From Chitinophagaceae bacterium UBA2467 (GTDB lineage Bacteria; Bacteroidota; Bacteroidia; Chitinophagales; Chitinophagaceae), in assembly GCA_002342205.1 (NCBI GenBank), contig DDPN01000145.1, forward strand, positions 6,078-21,937: a stretch of 15,860 bases of DNA, written 5' to 3'. The position numbers were made by a program, and so were the translations under genes. This document shows, in pieces, positions 7,628-15,629 of this stretch. Numbering within the stretch: position 1 is the stretch's first letter; each line of letters opens with the position of its first letter. The notes beneath the pieces are model-generated. The model was not told the origin of the DNA and did not search any database. It was given only the letters and a program-made list of their open reading frames with translations.

Positions 7628-10012
7628 ATGAAAAATTGGATCGTTGTTTCAATGCTGCTTGTTCTGAGTATCTCAGGAACAGCGCAAAACATTCAGAACA
7701 ATCCGGGAAGTAACCACGGAAACAAATTCGAACAAATGGGAACAATATTCCCAACCCCCAACGAATATCGTACGGCCAGTGGAGCACCAGGACCCAAGTA
7801 CTGGCAACAACGCTGTGACTATGATATCGTTTGCGAGTTAGATGAGAAGAATTTGAAATTAAAAGGAAGTGAAACGATTACTTACTTCAATAACTCTCCC
7901 GACGTATTGACTTATCTATGGTTGCAGCTTGATGAAAACGAGCACAGCTCGGTCAATAATGCTAATTACCAAGATGCTTCTGCGCTAAGCAGACAGCTAA
8001 GTGTACAACGTTTAAAACAAATTGAAGAAGAGAAAGGAGATAACGGACTTGGATTTAACATTACAAAATTGACAGATGCGCTTGGCAAATCACTACGCTA
8101 TACCATCAATAAAACAATGATGCGTATCGAATTGCCAACTCCGCTCAAACCAGGTCAGCGTTTTGCTTTTAAAGTAGATTGGAATTACAAAATCACAGAC
8201 CGAATGACGGTGGGTGGTCGAGGCGGCTATGAATACTTTCCAGAGGACGGCAACCATCTTTTCACCATGGCGCAATGGTATCCCCGTCTTTGCGTGTATA
8301 GTGATTTCAGAGGATGGCAAAATCAGCAATTCACTGGTCGTGGCGAATTTGCGCTAACCTTTGGAAATTTTAAAGTACAAATGACTGTTCCTGCAGATCA
8401 TGTCATACTCGGAACAGGTGAGTGCCAAAACTACCCTGTAGTATTAAGCCCGGCCCAATTAACTCGCTGGAAGCAGGCACAGGTTGCAAAAGAACCTGTT
8501 GAAGTGGTAACATTGGAGGAAGCAAAAGCAGCAGAAAAACAAAAATCAACGCAAAAGAAAACATGGGTATTCAAGGCAGACAATGTTCGTGACTTCGCCT
8601 GGGCTTCTTCAAGAAAATTAGTTTGGGATGCGATGCCCGCAAATGTAGAAGGAAAGAAAGTCATGTGTATGAGTGGCTATCCCAAAGAGGCCTATGGGTT
8701 GTATCGTGCTTACTCCACAAAAGCTGTAGCACATACTATCAAAACTTATTCAAAATTCACTATCCCTTACCCTTATCCTGTAGCACAAAGTATTGAAGCC
8801 GCTAATGGAATGGAATATCCCATGATCTGCTTCAACTATGGTAGAACAGAAAAAGATGGCACGTATAGTGAAGGAACTAAGAATGGAATGCTAGGTGTAA
8901 TTATACATGAAGTGGGACACAACTTCTTCCCGATGATCATCAACAGTGATGAGCGTCAATGGAGCTGGATGGATGAAGGGCTCAACACCTTTGTGGAATA
9001 CCTTACTGAAGAGTTGTGGGATAATAAATTTCCTACCCGCCGTGGACCTGCTGCTTACATCACCGATTACATGAAGTTGCCCAAAGATCAGCTAGAGCCG
9101 ATCATGAGTAACAGTCATAATATTGTTCAGTTTGGACCCAACGCATATTCTAAACCAGCAACAGGCTTAAATATCTTACGTGAAACGGTGATGGGTCGTG
9201 AGTTGTTTGACTATGCATTTAAAGAATATGCAAGAAGATGGGCTTTTAAACATCCTGAACCTGCAGATTTATTCAGAACCCTGGAAGATGCCAGCGGAGA
9301 AGACTTAGATTGGTTCTGGAGAGGATGGTTCTATAGTACTGATGTATGCGATATTTCCCTGGATACAGTTAAATATGCAGTAGTTGATACTTCAATTAGT
9401 TCTAATGGAGGAAGAGCTGGTTCTATGCGCCGCGGAGTAGACAAACCACAGGTAAATGCATTTGAAGACATTTCAAAAATCAGAAATCGTGAAGACAAAC
9501 GAATCACGTTTGCTACTGATGCAGATACTACACTTCGTGATTTCTACTGGCGTTATGCACGTGGACTAGAGCCTTATGACACTACACAAATTGAAGTGAG
9601 TTTTCCTGGAGGTGGAAGCGAAAAGTTGACCAACGAAGAAAAAGCACTTTATAGCAACCTGCACCAATACGAACTTACTTTCTCTAATAAAGGCGGATTA
9701 GTAATGCCTATTATCATTGAGTGGACCTATAAAGATGGTTCCAAAGAAATTGAAAGAATTCCTGCGCAAATCTGGCGACTCAATGAAAAGAAAGTAACAA
9801 AAGCATTCGTAAAGTCTAAAGAAGTAGCTTCTATCAAATTAGACCCACTTCGTGAGACAGCAGATATTGATGAAAAAAATAATGGCTGGAATAAATTAGA
9901 TGAGCCTTCTCGCTTCAGCTTGTTTAAGCAAGGACAAGGTCCTAGAAGAGGTGCGGGTGGACAAAGTGGCAATCCTATGCAACGCGCGCAAGAGGCTAAA
10001 AAAGGTTTCTAA
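7628..10012 (+). CDS. Secreted M1-family zinc metallopeptidase
   Basis: Exported zinc peptidase of the M1 (aminopeptidase N-like) family. A signal peptide of about 20 residues ends near SGTAQ. An N-terminal beta domain follows (about 60-260). The catalytic domain has a GAMEN-equivalent NGMEYP (393-398, Glu396), the zinc motif HEVGH (427-431) with general base Glu428, and the third ligand Glu450 in MDEGLNTF, which gives exact HEXXH-X18-E spacing. The presumed transition-state tyrosine is Tyr507 in NAYSKPATG. About 200 residues after residue 580 form a C-terminal extension with a Gly/Arg-rich basic tail and no recognisable type IX sorting domain. Arginine codons favour CGT (17 of 42), suggesting good expression. 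It sits between the HupE-like gene and a secreted esterase in one operon. Substrate is unknown. Confidence 0.92.
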   Translation: MKNWIVVSMLLVLSISGTAQNIQNNPGSNHGNKFEQMGTIFPTPNEYRTASGAPGPKYWQQRCDYDIVCELDEKNLKLKGSETITYFNNSPDVLTYLWLQLDENEHSSVNNANYQDASALSRQLSVQRLKQIEEEKGDNGLGFNITKLTDALGKSLRYTINKTMMRIELPTPLKPGQRFAFKVDWNYKITDRMTVGGRGGYEYFPEDGNHLFTMAQWYPRLCVYSDFRGWQNQQFTGRGEFALTFGNFKVQMTVPADHVILGTGECQNYPVVLSPAQLTRWKQAQVAKEPVEVVTLEEAKAAEKQKSTQKKTWVFKADNVRDFAWASSRKLVWDAMPANVEGKKVMCMSGYPKEAYGLYRAYSTKAVAHTIKTYSKFTIPYPYPVAQSIEAANGMEYPMICFNYGRTEKDGTYSEGTKNGMLGVIIHEVGHNFFPMIINSDERQWSWMDEGLNTFVEYLTEELWDNKFPTRRGPAAYITDYMKLPKDQLEPIMSNSHNIVQFGPNAYSKPATGLNILRETVMGRELFDYAFKEYARRWAFKHPEPADLFRTLEDASGEDLDWFWRGWFYSTDVCDISLDTVKYAVVDTSISSNGGRAGSMRRGVDKPQVNAFEDISKIRNREDKRITFATDADTTLRDFYWRYARGLEPYDTTQIEVSFPGGGSEKLTNEEKALYSNLHQYELTFSNKGGLVMPIIIEWTYKDGSKEIERIPAQIWRLNEKKVTKAFVKSKEVASIKLDPLRETADIDEKNNGWNKLDEPSRFSLFKQGQGPRRGAGGQSGNPMQRAQEAKKGF

Positions 10013-10015
10013 TCT

Positions 10016-10834
10016 GTGAAAAGGGGACTGCTATTTTTTGCATTCATTGGTTTTTTGCTTTCTGCTCATGCCGCAACGGTTGATACGGTTTGGGTGGAAA
10101 GCAAAGCCATGAAGCAATCCTTCAAATGTGTAGTTATCGTACCTACGAACACAGCCAATCAATCAAAAAGATTTCCTGTCACTTATTTACTGCATGGATA
10201 TAGCGGCTGGTATTCGAACTGGATTATTCGAATGCCCGAACTAATGCAAGAGGCCGATCACTATCAAATGATGATTGTGTGTCCAGAGGGTAAAAACAGC
10301 TGGTACATTGATAGCCCCATCAACGACTCTATGCGTTGGGAAACCTATATCGCTAAGGAGGTGCCCGCATTCATAGACAGTCATTATCCTACCATTGCAA
10401 CACGAAATGCCAGAGCCATTACCGGACTTAGCATGGGAGGACATGGTGGTTTATATCTTGGCATCAAACAGGCCGCAATTTTTGGTGCTTGCGGAAGTAT
10501 GAGTGGTGGCGTAGATATAGGATTTAGAAAAACGAGTTGGGAATTGCAACAATTATTGGGAGACAGTGCAACCTATCCCAACCACTGGAAGGATTATTCA
10601 GCTCACTATTTGGTTGAAAACTATAAAGCTGATTCCTCAGCCATGATCATTGATTGTGGTACAGAGGATTTTTTCTATGGCATCAATGAAAAGCTGCACC
10701 AAAAACTATTGGATTTAAAAATTCCGCATGACTATATTACAAGACCAGGGAAGCACGATTGGAATTATTGGCGTAATGCAGTACGTTTTCAGCTTCTCTT
10801 CTTTGATCGTTACTTTAGTAAAATAAGGAATTAG
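10016..10834 (+). CDS. Secreted esterase of the esterase D/antigen 85-like alpha/beta hydrolase family
   Basis: Putative serine esterase (PF00756-type fold) exported by a signal peptide of about 19 residues ending SAHA. The fold is visible from VTYLLHGYSGWYSNW (55-69). The nucleophile elbow GLSMGG (137-142) holds Ser139. Asp218 in DCGTEDFF and His247 in PGKHDWNYW complete the likely triad. The DSMRWETYIAKEVPAFID stretch (104-121) is typical of the family, which includes carbohydrate and feruloyl esterases and S-formylglutathione hydrolases; export argues against the last. It begins with GTG three bases after the peptidase stop. No other start keeps the signal peptide, so the GTG is well supported. 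Its last four bases overlap the end of the opposing repeat-protein gene, and a T-rich tract directly follows its stop. Confidence 0.88.
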   Translation: MKRGLLFFAFIGFLLSAHAATVDTVWVESKAMKQSFKCVVIVPTNTANQSKRFPVTYLLHGYSGWYSNWIIRMPELMQEADHYQMMIVCPEGKNSWYIDSPINDSMRWETYIAKEVPAFIDSHYPTIATRNARAITGLSMGGHGGLYLGIKQAAIFGACGSMSGGVDIGFRKTSWELQQLLGDSATYPNHWKDYSAHYLVENYKADSSAMIIDCGTEDFFYGINEKLHQKLLDLKIPHDYITRPGKHDWNYWRNAVRFQLLFFDRYFSKIRN

Positions 10835-11466
10835 TTTTTCTTTTTCTTCTTGTCAAAATCTTGTATCACTTTAGGAAGTACACGAGGAACAGTGTCTTGT
10901 TGAGGAGGATTAGATGAAATATCTTCTTGTAATTTATTCATCACATAATTCTCAATGAGTAATACCCGGCCCGAGCGAGGATCATAATGCACAAACCGTC
11001 CATGTCGAATAGCTATTCCTTCATTTTTTACCACAACTTCTCCCACTTGTTTGTCTGGATCTTTTAGATCATAAACAGCAACCGTATCATAGGCAATCGC
11101 AGGATCCATGGCTCGCCATTGTTCTTCGCGAATCAACCCACCATTGTAAGAAAAATAAAGTTGTTTTCCATTCAGCTTACCCCACCTATAATTTTCTTCA
11201 GCAATTTTCACTCCTTCCAGCGAAAACCGCTTCCAAAGTCCCTCACGCTGGTCGTTAAGAAAATAGCCCTCTTCTTCATAACCCCTTTCCCCTCTAAGCT
11301 CCGGCACCGATAAAACCCAGGGCCCCTGCTTCCTATCCTTAAGATCAATACGGTTTAATGTATCCCCGCTTCTGGAGAGAATGTAGCTTTTCCATTGTGC
11401 TTGTATAGAAGACTGCAGAAATAGAAGAAGGAAGAAAACTGAGAGTATTTTAGTAAGTTTGAACAT
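10831..11466 (-). CDS. Exported MORN-like (YwqK-type) repeat protein
   Basis: Predicted secreted or periplasmic protein of 211 residues with a strong signal peptide (FKLTKILSVFFLLLFLQ... ending near IQAQ, residue 24). The body has degenerate MORN_2-type repeats: one near EGYFLNDQREGLWKRF (66-81), one near YRWGKLNGKQLYFSY (93-107) and a third near IRHGRFVHYDPRSGRVLLIE (153-172). Databases often label such proteins as YwqK antitoxin components, but nothing here suggests a toxin-antitoxin pair. Function is unknown; the repeats may bind surfaces or proteins. The frame stays open to a further ATG at 11526, but that start would put 20 residues ahead of the signal peptide and overlap the divergent gene, so the internal ATG is preferred. 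The C-terminus is a run of five lysines before a final Asn. It diverges from the BNR propeller gene across 30 bases. Confidence 0.72.
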   Translation of the reverse strand: MFKLTKILSVFFLLLFLQSSIQAQWKSYILSRSGDTLNRIDLKDRKQGPWVLSVPELRGERGYEEEGYFLNDQREGLWKRFSLEGVKIAEENYRWGKLNGKQLYFSYNGGLIREEQWRAMDPAIAYDTVAVYDLKDPDKQVGEVVVKNEGIAIRHGRFVHYDPRSGRVLLIENYVMNKLQEDISSNPPQQDTVPRVLPKVIQDFDKKKKKN

Positions 11467-11496
11467 ACTCGAATGTACTAACGAAAAACACTTGTC

Positions 11497-14055
11497 ATGG
11501 CACAGACCCTGGTTAAAAAAAATCAATTTTTATTTTTTATCAGTCTTTTATTTACCCTCTCCATTCAACTAGCATCTGCACAAGTACTGGTGAGCCCCAC
11601 CCCCGCACCAGATCGATTACGTTCCATGGAGCAACGAAAAGAACTGCTAAAAGATTCACTCCTAAACAGTGTTTCCTTTCGTAGTATTGGTCCCAGCATC
11701 ATGAGCGGACGTGTGGCAGATGTTGATGCGAACCCCGAGGACCCAACCGAGTTTTATGTTGCCTACGCTACAGGGGGCCTTTGGCATACGGTGAATAATG
11801 GCCAAAGTTTCACCCCCATCATGGATAGTTTAGATGTACTCGTTATAGGTGACATTGCTGTCAACTGGAAATCAAGTCCACGTTTAATATGGGTTGGCAC
11901 CGGTGAGGTAAATAGCAGCCGTTCTTCCTATGCTGGTACAGGAGTCTATCAGACCAGTAATAATGGTAAAACCTGGAACTACCTTGGCTTACCTGAATCG
12001 CATCACATCGGTGATATTGAGTTAGATCCTTCTAATTCACAAACTGCATGGGTAGCTGTACTTGGACATCTTTACTCTGCGAATGAAGAAAGAGGTGTCT
12101 ACAAAACAACAGATGGAGGAAAAACCTGGCAACGTAGCCTATTTGTAAATAACGGAACAGGTTGCGTGGACCTGGCCATGGATCCAAACAATCCTTCTGT
12201 AGTGTATGCTGCCATGTGGCAACGTAGCCGTGAGGCCTGGAAATTTGAAGAAAGCGGTCCCTCCAGTGGAATTTATCGCACCAAGGATGGTGGAGCTAAC
12301 TGGGAAAAAGTTTCAGGCACTGGATCAGGTTTTATGGAGGGAACTAAAATTGGAAGGATTGGTCTCACCACGTTCCCAGGTAATTCTAGTTTAGTTTATG
12401 CGGTTGTAGACAATAACACGCCCCTTCCTGCTAAATCAAAAACAGAAGATAGCTCTTACACAAAAGAACTATTTAAAGAAATGAGTGCAATGAGTTTTGC
12501 TGCTTTGAATGACAGCAAGCTGGATGATTTTTTAAGAAAAAATCGTTTCCCTCGTCAACACACTGCAAGTAGTGTAAAAAAAGCAGTCAGCGAAGGCACA
12601 CTTAAACCTACTGCGCTATGGGATTACTTGGATAGTGATGATGGATTTCAAAATACAGGAATTGCAGGTTGCGAAGTTTATGTAAGTACCGATGGTGGAA
12701 GCAAATGGAAAAAAGCCAATGAAAAACCCATCAGTATTTTTAACACCTACGGCTACTACTTTGCAAAAATTTATACCTCACACACCAATCCTGACAAAGT
12801 ATTTATTCTTGGATTTTCTTCACAGGTGTCTACAGATGGCGGTAAAACATTCAGCTCTATGGACAAGGAAAATGTGCATGCTGATCATCATGCACTTTGG
12901 GTCAATCCTAAAAAAGACTCACATCTAATCAATGGAAATGATGGAGGAGTTAATATCACCTATGACGATGGGAAAAACTGGTTTAAAGCAAATACTCCTT
13001 CTGTAGGACAATATTATTTTATCACCACCGATGACGCAAAACCCTATAATGTTTATGGCGGGCTACAGGATAATGGAAGCTGGTGGGGACCATCCACACA
13101 TAAAGAAAGCATCGGATGGACAGACGATGGACAATATGCATATCGCATGATTAATGGCGGCGATGGCATGCAGGCCCAAGTGGATAAAAGAGATAACAGC
13201 ACAGTTTATTCTGGCTCACAGTTTGGCTCCTATGCACGCTATAACAAAGACAAACGTGGAGGAGGAAAATTTATTCGTCCCCAACATGAGCTCGGCGAAA
13301 AGCCGTTGCGTTTCAATTGGCAAACACCCATTTTACTGAGTCGTCATCAACCTGATATTCTATACTACGGAAGCAATCGCTTACATCGTTCACTCAATAA
13401 AGGAGATACGTTAATCGCTCTCAGCAGTGATTTAACAGGGGGCGGCATTAAAGGAAATGTACCCTATGGAACATTAACGGCTATCGAAGAATCTCCACTT
13501 CGAATGGGCCTATTATATACAGGTAGTGATGATGGAAAAATCTATCGCTCCTCAGATGGCGGATATACTTGGACAGCTTTGCATCAACAAGCGGTGACAA
13601 CCAACAAAAAGAAGACAAGCCCCACTACAACAACTGGCCTTGATACAAAAAACTTATGGGTGAGCAGAATTGTTGCCTCACAACACAAAGAGAATCGTGT
13701 TTATGTTACGCTCAATGGTTATCGTCATGACCATTTTAATCCCTATGTATTTGTGAGTGACGACGGTGGCCAAACCTGGAAAGACATTGCAGGAAACCTC
13801 CCCCTAGAAGCCGTAAATGTAATTCGTGAAGATCCTACAAACCCCTCTATTCTCTATGTAGGTACAGATGGAGGCGTATATGTAAGTTGGGACGGCGGAC
13901 AAACTTATAAAGGATGGTATGCTGGTTTACCTAAATCAGTACCCGTACATGATATCGCCATTCAACAAAGAGAAAATGAAATTGTAATTGGAACACATGG
14001 ACGCAGCTTATATGTTGGTAAGCTAAGCGCGATTCAAAAACCACTGCAACGCTAA
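11497..14055 (+). CDS. Exported sortilin/BNR-repeat beta-propeller protein
   Basis: Large secreted protein (852 residues) of the VPS10/sortilin-like, BNR-repeat group abundant in Bacteroidota and often misnamed glycosyl hydrolase. A signal peptide ends near ASAQ (residue 29). The mature part opens with FRSIGPSIMSGRVADVDANP (61-80), the usual family start. At least nine Asp-box motifs follow, at about 154-160, 204-211, 262-269, 397-404, 445-452, 489-495, 685-692, 754-761 and 797-804 (for example TTDGGKTW and SDDGGQTW). They are spread as expected for two propeller-like halves. It ends shortly after the family motif GTHGRSLYV (832-840), so it lacks the C-terminal extension of some longer relatives. 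No catalytic residues for hydrolysis can be identified; binding of glycan or peptide is plausible. Its last 33 bases overlap the end of aroQ on the other strand. Confidence 0.85.
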   Translation: MAQTLVKKNQFLFFISLLFTLSIQLASAQVLVSPTPAPDRLRSMEQRKELLKDSLLNSVSFRSIGPSIMSGRVADVDANPEDPTEFYVAYATGGLWHTVNNGQSFTPIMDSLDVLVIGDIAVNWKSSPRLIWVGTGEVNSSRSSYAGTGVYQTSNNGKTWNYLGLPESHHIGDIELDPSNSQTAWVAVLGHLYSANEERGVYKTTDGGKTWQRSLFVNNGTGCVDLAMDPNNPSVVYAAMWQRSREAWKFEESGPSSGIYRTKDGGANWEKVSGTGSGFMEGTKIGRIGLTTFPGNSSLVYAVVDNNTPLPAKSKTEDSSYTKELFKEMSAMSFAALNDSKLDDFLRKNRFPRQHTASSVKKAVSEGTLKPTALWDYLDSDDGFQNTGIAGCEVYVSTDGGSKWKKANEKPISIFNTYGYYFAKIYTSHTNPDKVFILGFSSQVSTDGGKTFSSMDKENVHADHHALWVNPKKDSHLINGNDGGVNITYDDGKNWFKANTPSVGQYYFITTDDAKPYNVYGGLQDNGSWWGPSTHKESIGWTDDGQYAYRMINGGDGMQAQVDKRDNSTVYSGSQFGSYARYNKDKRGGGKFIRPQHELGEKPLRFNWQTPILLSRHQPDILYYGSNRLHRSLNKGDTLIALSSDLTGGGIKGNVPYGTLTAIEESPLRMGLLYTGSDDGKIYRSSDGGYTWTALHQQAVTTNKKKTSPTTTTGLDTKNLWVSRIVASQHKENRVYVTLNGYRHDHFNPYVFVSDDGGQTWKDIAGNLPLEAVNVIREDPTNPSILYVGTDGGVYVSWDGGQTYKGWYAGLPKSVPVHDIAIQQRENEIVIGTHGRSLYVGKLSAIQKPLQR

Positions 14056-14445
14056 TTCATACCCTTGTAGACCCAGGCCAGCCAACACACCCACAGCGTG
14101 AGGGCTTACAAAGGAATGTCTACGAAATTCTTCACGGGCATGAACATTAGAGATATGCACTTCTAGTACAGGTGTACGTATAGCTGCTATTGCATCACCA
14201 ATAGCAACAGAGGTGTGCGTGTACCCTCCAGGATTAAAAATGATGCCATCATAGTCAAACCCAACACGGTGTAATTCATTGATGAGTTCCCCTTCCACAT
14301 TACTTTGAAAATAAGAAAAGGTGATAGAAGGATAACGAGACACTAACGTAGAAAAAAAATCCTCAAATGACTGGTGTCCATAGAGAGCGGGTTCCCGCTT
14401 TCCGAGCAGATTCAAATTAGGACCATTGAGAATGGCGATTTTCAT
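14023..14445 (-). CDS. aroQ: Type II 3-dehydroquinate dehydratase
   Basis: Cytoplasmic shikimate-pathway enzyme converting 3-dehydroquinate to 3-dehydroshikimate; type II enzymes form dodecamers. The 140-residue protein has every key residue in order: Asn12 in NGPNLNLLG, Arg17, catalytic Tyr22 in ALYGHQ, Asn71 in NPGGYTHTS, His77, the catalytic His97 in EVHISN and Arg108 in EEFRRHSF. These match the Mycobacterium tuberculosis enzyme with short, consistent offsets. The ATG begins at the invariant MKIAILNGPN and lies two bases after the carA stop (TAATAATG), so it is surely co-transcribed with carA and probably translationally coupled. Its 3' end overlaps the propeller gene by 33 bases. It shares no pathway with CarA, although both feed biosynthesis. 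Confidence 0.97.
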   Translation of the reverse strand: MKIAILNGPNLNLLGKREPALYGHQSFEDFFSTLVSRYPSITFSYFQSNVEGELINELHRVGFDYDGIIFNPGGYTHTSVAIGDAIAAIRTPVLEVHISNVHAREEFRRHSFVSPHAVGVLAGLGLQGYELALQWFLNRA

Positions 14446-14447
14446 TA

Positions 14448-15554
14448 TTAGTTTTTCGAAGCTTGAATCATTCCGATAAAGTCATCGAACAGATAGCGAC
14501 TATCGTGTGGTCCGGGAGTTGCTTCCGGATGATATTGTACAGAAAAGGCCGGTTTTCCCTTGACGCGAATTCCCTCAATAGATTGATCATTGAGATTGAC
14601 ATGGGTGATTTCAATATGATCTGCTTTTTTAACTGCTTCGGGATCCACACCAAAACCATGGTTTTGAGTAGTGATCTCAGAGCGTCCACTGATCAGATTT
14701 TTCACAGGGTGATTAAGCCCTCTATGTCCATGGTGCATCTTGAATGTAGGAATTCCGTTAGCTAATGCTAGTAACTGATGTCCTAAACAAATTCCAAAAA
14801 CAGGTTTGTTTTCTTTCAACACTTCTTTGACAAAAGAAATAGCGTAGTCCATTGGAGCCGGATCACCAGGTCCATTGGAAATAAAATATCCATTAGGTTG
14901 GAACTGCTTCACTTCTGCCAAGGTAGTTTTTGCAGGAAACACTTTTACAAATGCACCGCGATCAACCATACACTGCAGAATGTTTCTCTTTACACCATAA
15001 TCCATCACTGCAATACGAATAGAAGAAGAGGCATCTCCCATTTCATAGGACTGCGTAGTGCTCACTTTCGAAGCCAACTCTAGTCCATCCATATTTGGTA
15101 CTTGCTGCAACTGCTTCTTTAGTGCTTCCACATCGGTAGTTTCAGAAGAAATAATACAGTTCATGGCGCCCTTTGTACGAATCTGTGCTACCAATGAGCG
15201 AGTGTCTACCCCTTCAATTGATACTACTCCGTTTGATTTCAGATATTCATCGAGTGAACCATTGGCTTGTTTACGAGAATACAACTCTTCCAAATTGCGG
15301 CCGATCAATCCGTTAATCTTAACACTGGAAGACTCCACATCCTCTGGCTTCACACCATAATTCCCAATATGTGCCGCATTCATAATTAGGATCTGACCAA
15401 AATAACTGGGATCCGTAAAAACTTCCTGATATCCGGTCATACCGGTGTTAAAACAAATCTCACCCGTGGTAGTTCCAATTGCACCATAAGCCCGGCCATG
15501 ATGCACGGTTCCATCAGCGAGTACCAAAAGAGCAGGAGTAGATTGTTGTGGCAT
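14448..15554 (-). CDS. carA: Carbamoyl phosphate synthase small (glutamine amidotransferase) subunit
   Basis: Hydrolyses glutamine and passes ammonia to the large subunit CarB, giving carbamoyl phosphate for pyrimidines and arginine. The 368-residue length is normal. The N-terminal CPSase small-chain domain (about 1-135) contains GEICFNTGMTGYQEVFTDPS (31-50) and the EGVDTRSL segment (114-121). The class I amidotransferase domain (about 178-365) contains SNGPGDP (226-232), nucleophile Cys256 in GICLGHQ, QNHGFGVDP (297-305) and the His342-Glu344 pair in QYHPEA. It looks intact. It is first in a two-gene unit with aroQ, with its own promoter in the 75-base gap after the agmatine deiminase gene. 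carB is not in the window. The roughly 30-base leader is too short for a pyrimidine attenuator, and none is seen. Confidence 0.97.
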   Translation of the reverse strand: MPQQSTPALLVLADGTVHHGRAYGAIGTTTGEICFNTGMTGYQEVFTDPSYFGQILIMNAAHIGNYGVKPEDVESSSVKINGLIGRNLEELYSRKQANGSLDEYLKSNGVVSIEGVDTRSLVAQIRTKGAMNCIISSETTDVEALKKQLQQVPNMDGLELASKVSTTQSYEMGDASSSIRIAVMDYGVKRNILQCMVDRGAFVKVFPAKTTLAEVKQFQPNGYFISNGPGDPAPMDYAISFVKEVLKENKPVFGICLGHQLLALANGIPTFKMHHGHRGLNHPVKNLISGRSEITTQNHGFGVDPEAVKKADHIEITHVNLNDQSIEGIRVKGKPAFSVQYHPEATPGPHDSRYLFDDFIGMIQASKN

Positions 15555-15587
15555 GAATACTGGTTAGTGGGTAAAAAACAAATTCAG

Positions 15588-15616
15588 CAAAAATAGCTGA
15601 TTTATTTAAAATCCAA
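15588..15616 (-). promoter_or_regulatory. Predicted carA-aroQ promoter (TTG-N18-TATTTTTG)
   Basis: On the minus strand a TTG (15616-15614) is followed after 18 bases by TATTTTTG (15595-15588), an exact TAnnTTTG box at a normal Bacteroidota spacing. The box ends 33 bases before the carA ATG. It is the best-formed promoter in the window and lies wholly between the two genes. Confidence 0.6.
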
Positions 15617-15629
15617 GTAATCAAAATAG

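Noticed and set aside
10810..10821. Short palindrome TTACTTTAGTAA before the esterase stop as a terminator
   Set aside because: The stem is five A/T-rich pairs with a two-base loop, and it is not adjacent to the T-tract.
11467..11526. A 20-residue N-terminal extension of the MORN-like protein from an upstream ATG
   Set aside because: It would bury a clear signal peptide and overlap the first codons of the divergent propeller gene; the internal ATG fits better.
12127..12229. A 13-base direct repeat (TGGCAACGTAGCC) at 12127 and 12217 in the propeller gene
   Set aside because: Both copies encode Trp-Gln-Arg-Ser in different propeller contexts; this is probably chance or repeat-protein similarity, not a mobile or regulatory repeat.
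10831..14055. Toxin-antitoxin pair suggested by the YwqK antitoxin label of the MORN-like protein
   Set aside because: The protein is exported and its neighbours are an esterase and a large exported propeller; there is no small toxin gene nearby.
14468..15360. Open frames of 60-100 codons antisense to or in other frames of carA
   Set aside because: They are shadows of the strongly supported carA frame with no domains or start signals.
15555..15629. Pyrimidine-responsive attenuator or riboswitch before carA
   Set aside because: The gap is 75 bases and the predicted leader about 30; no terminator/antiterminator pair or conserved RNA motif is visible.
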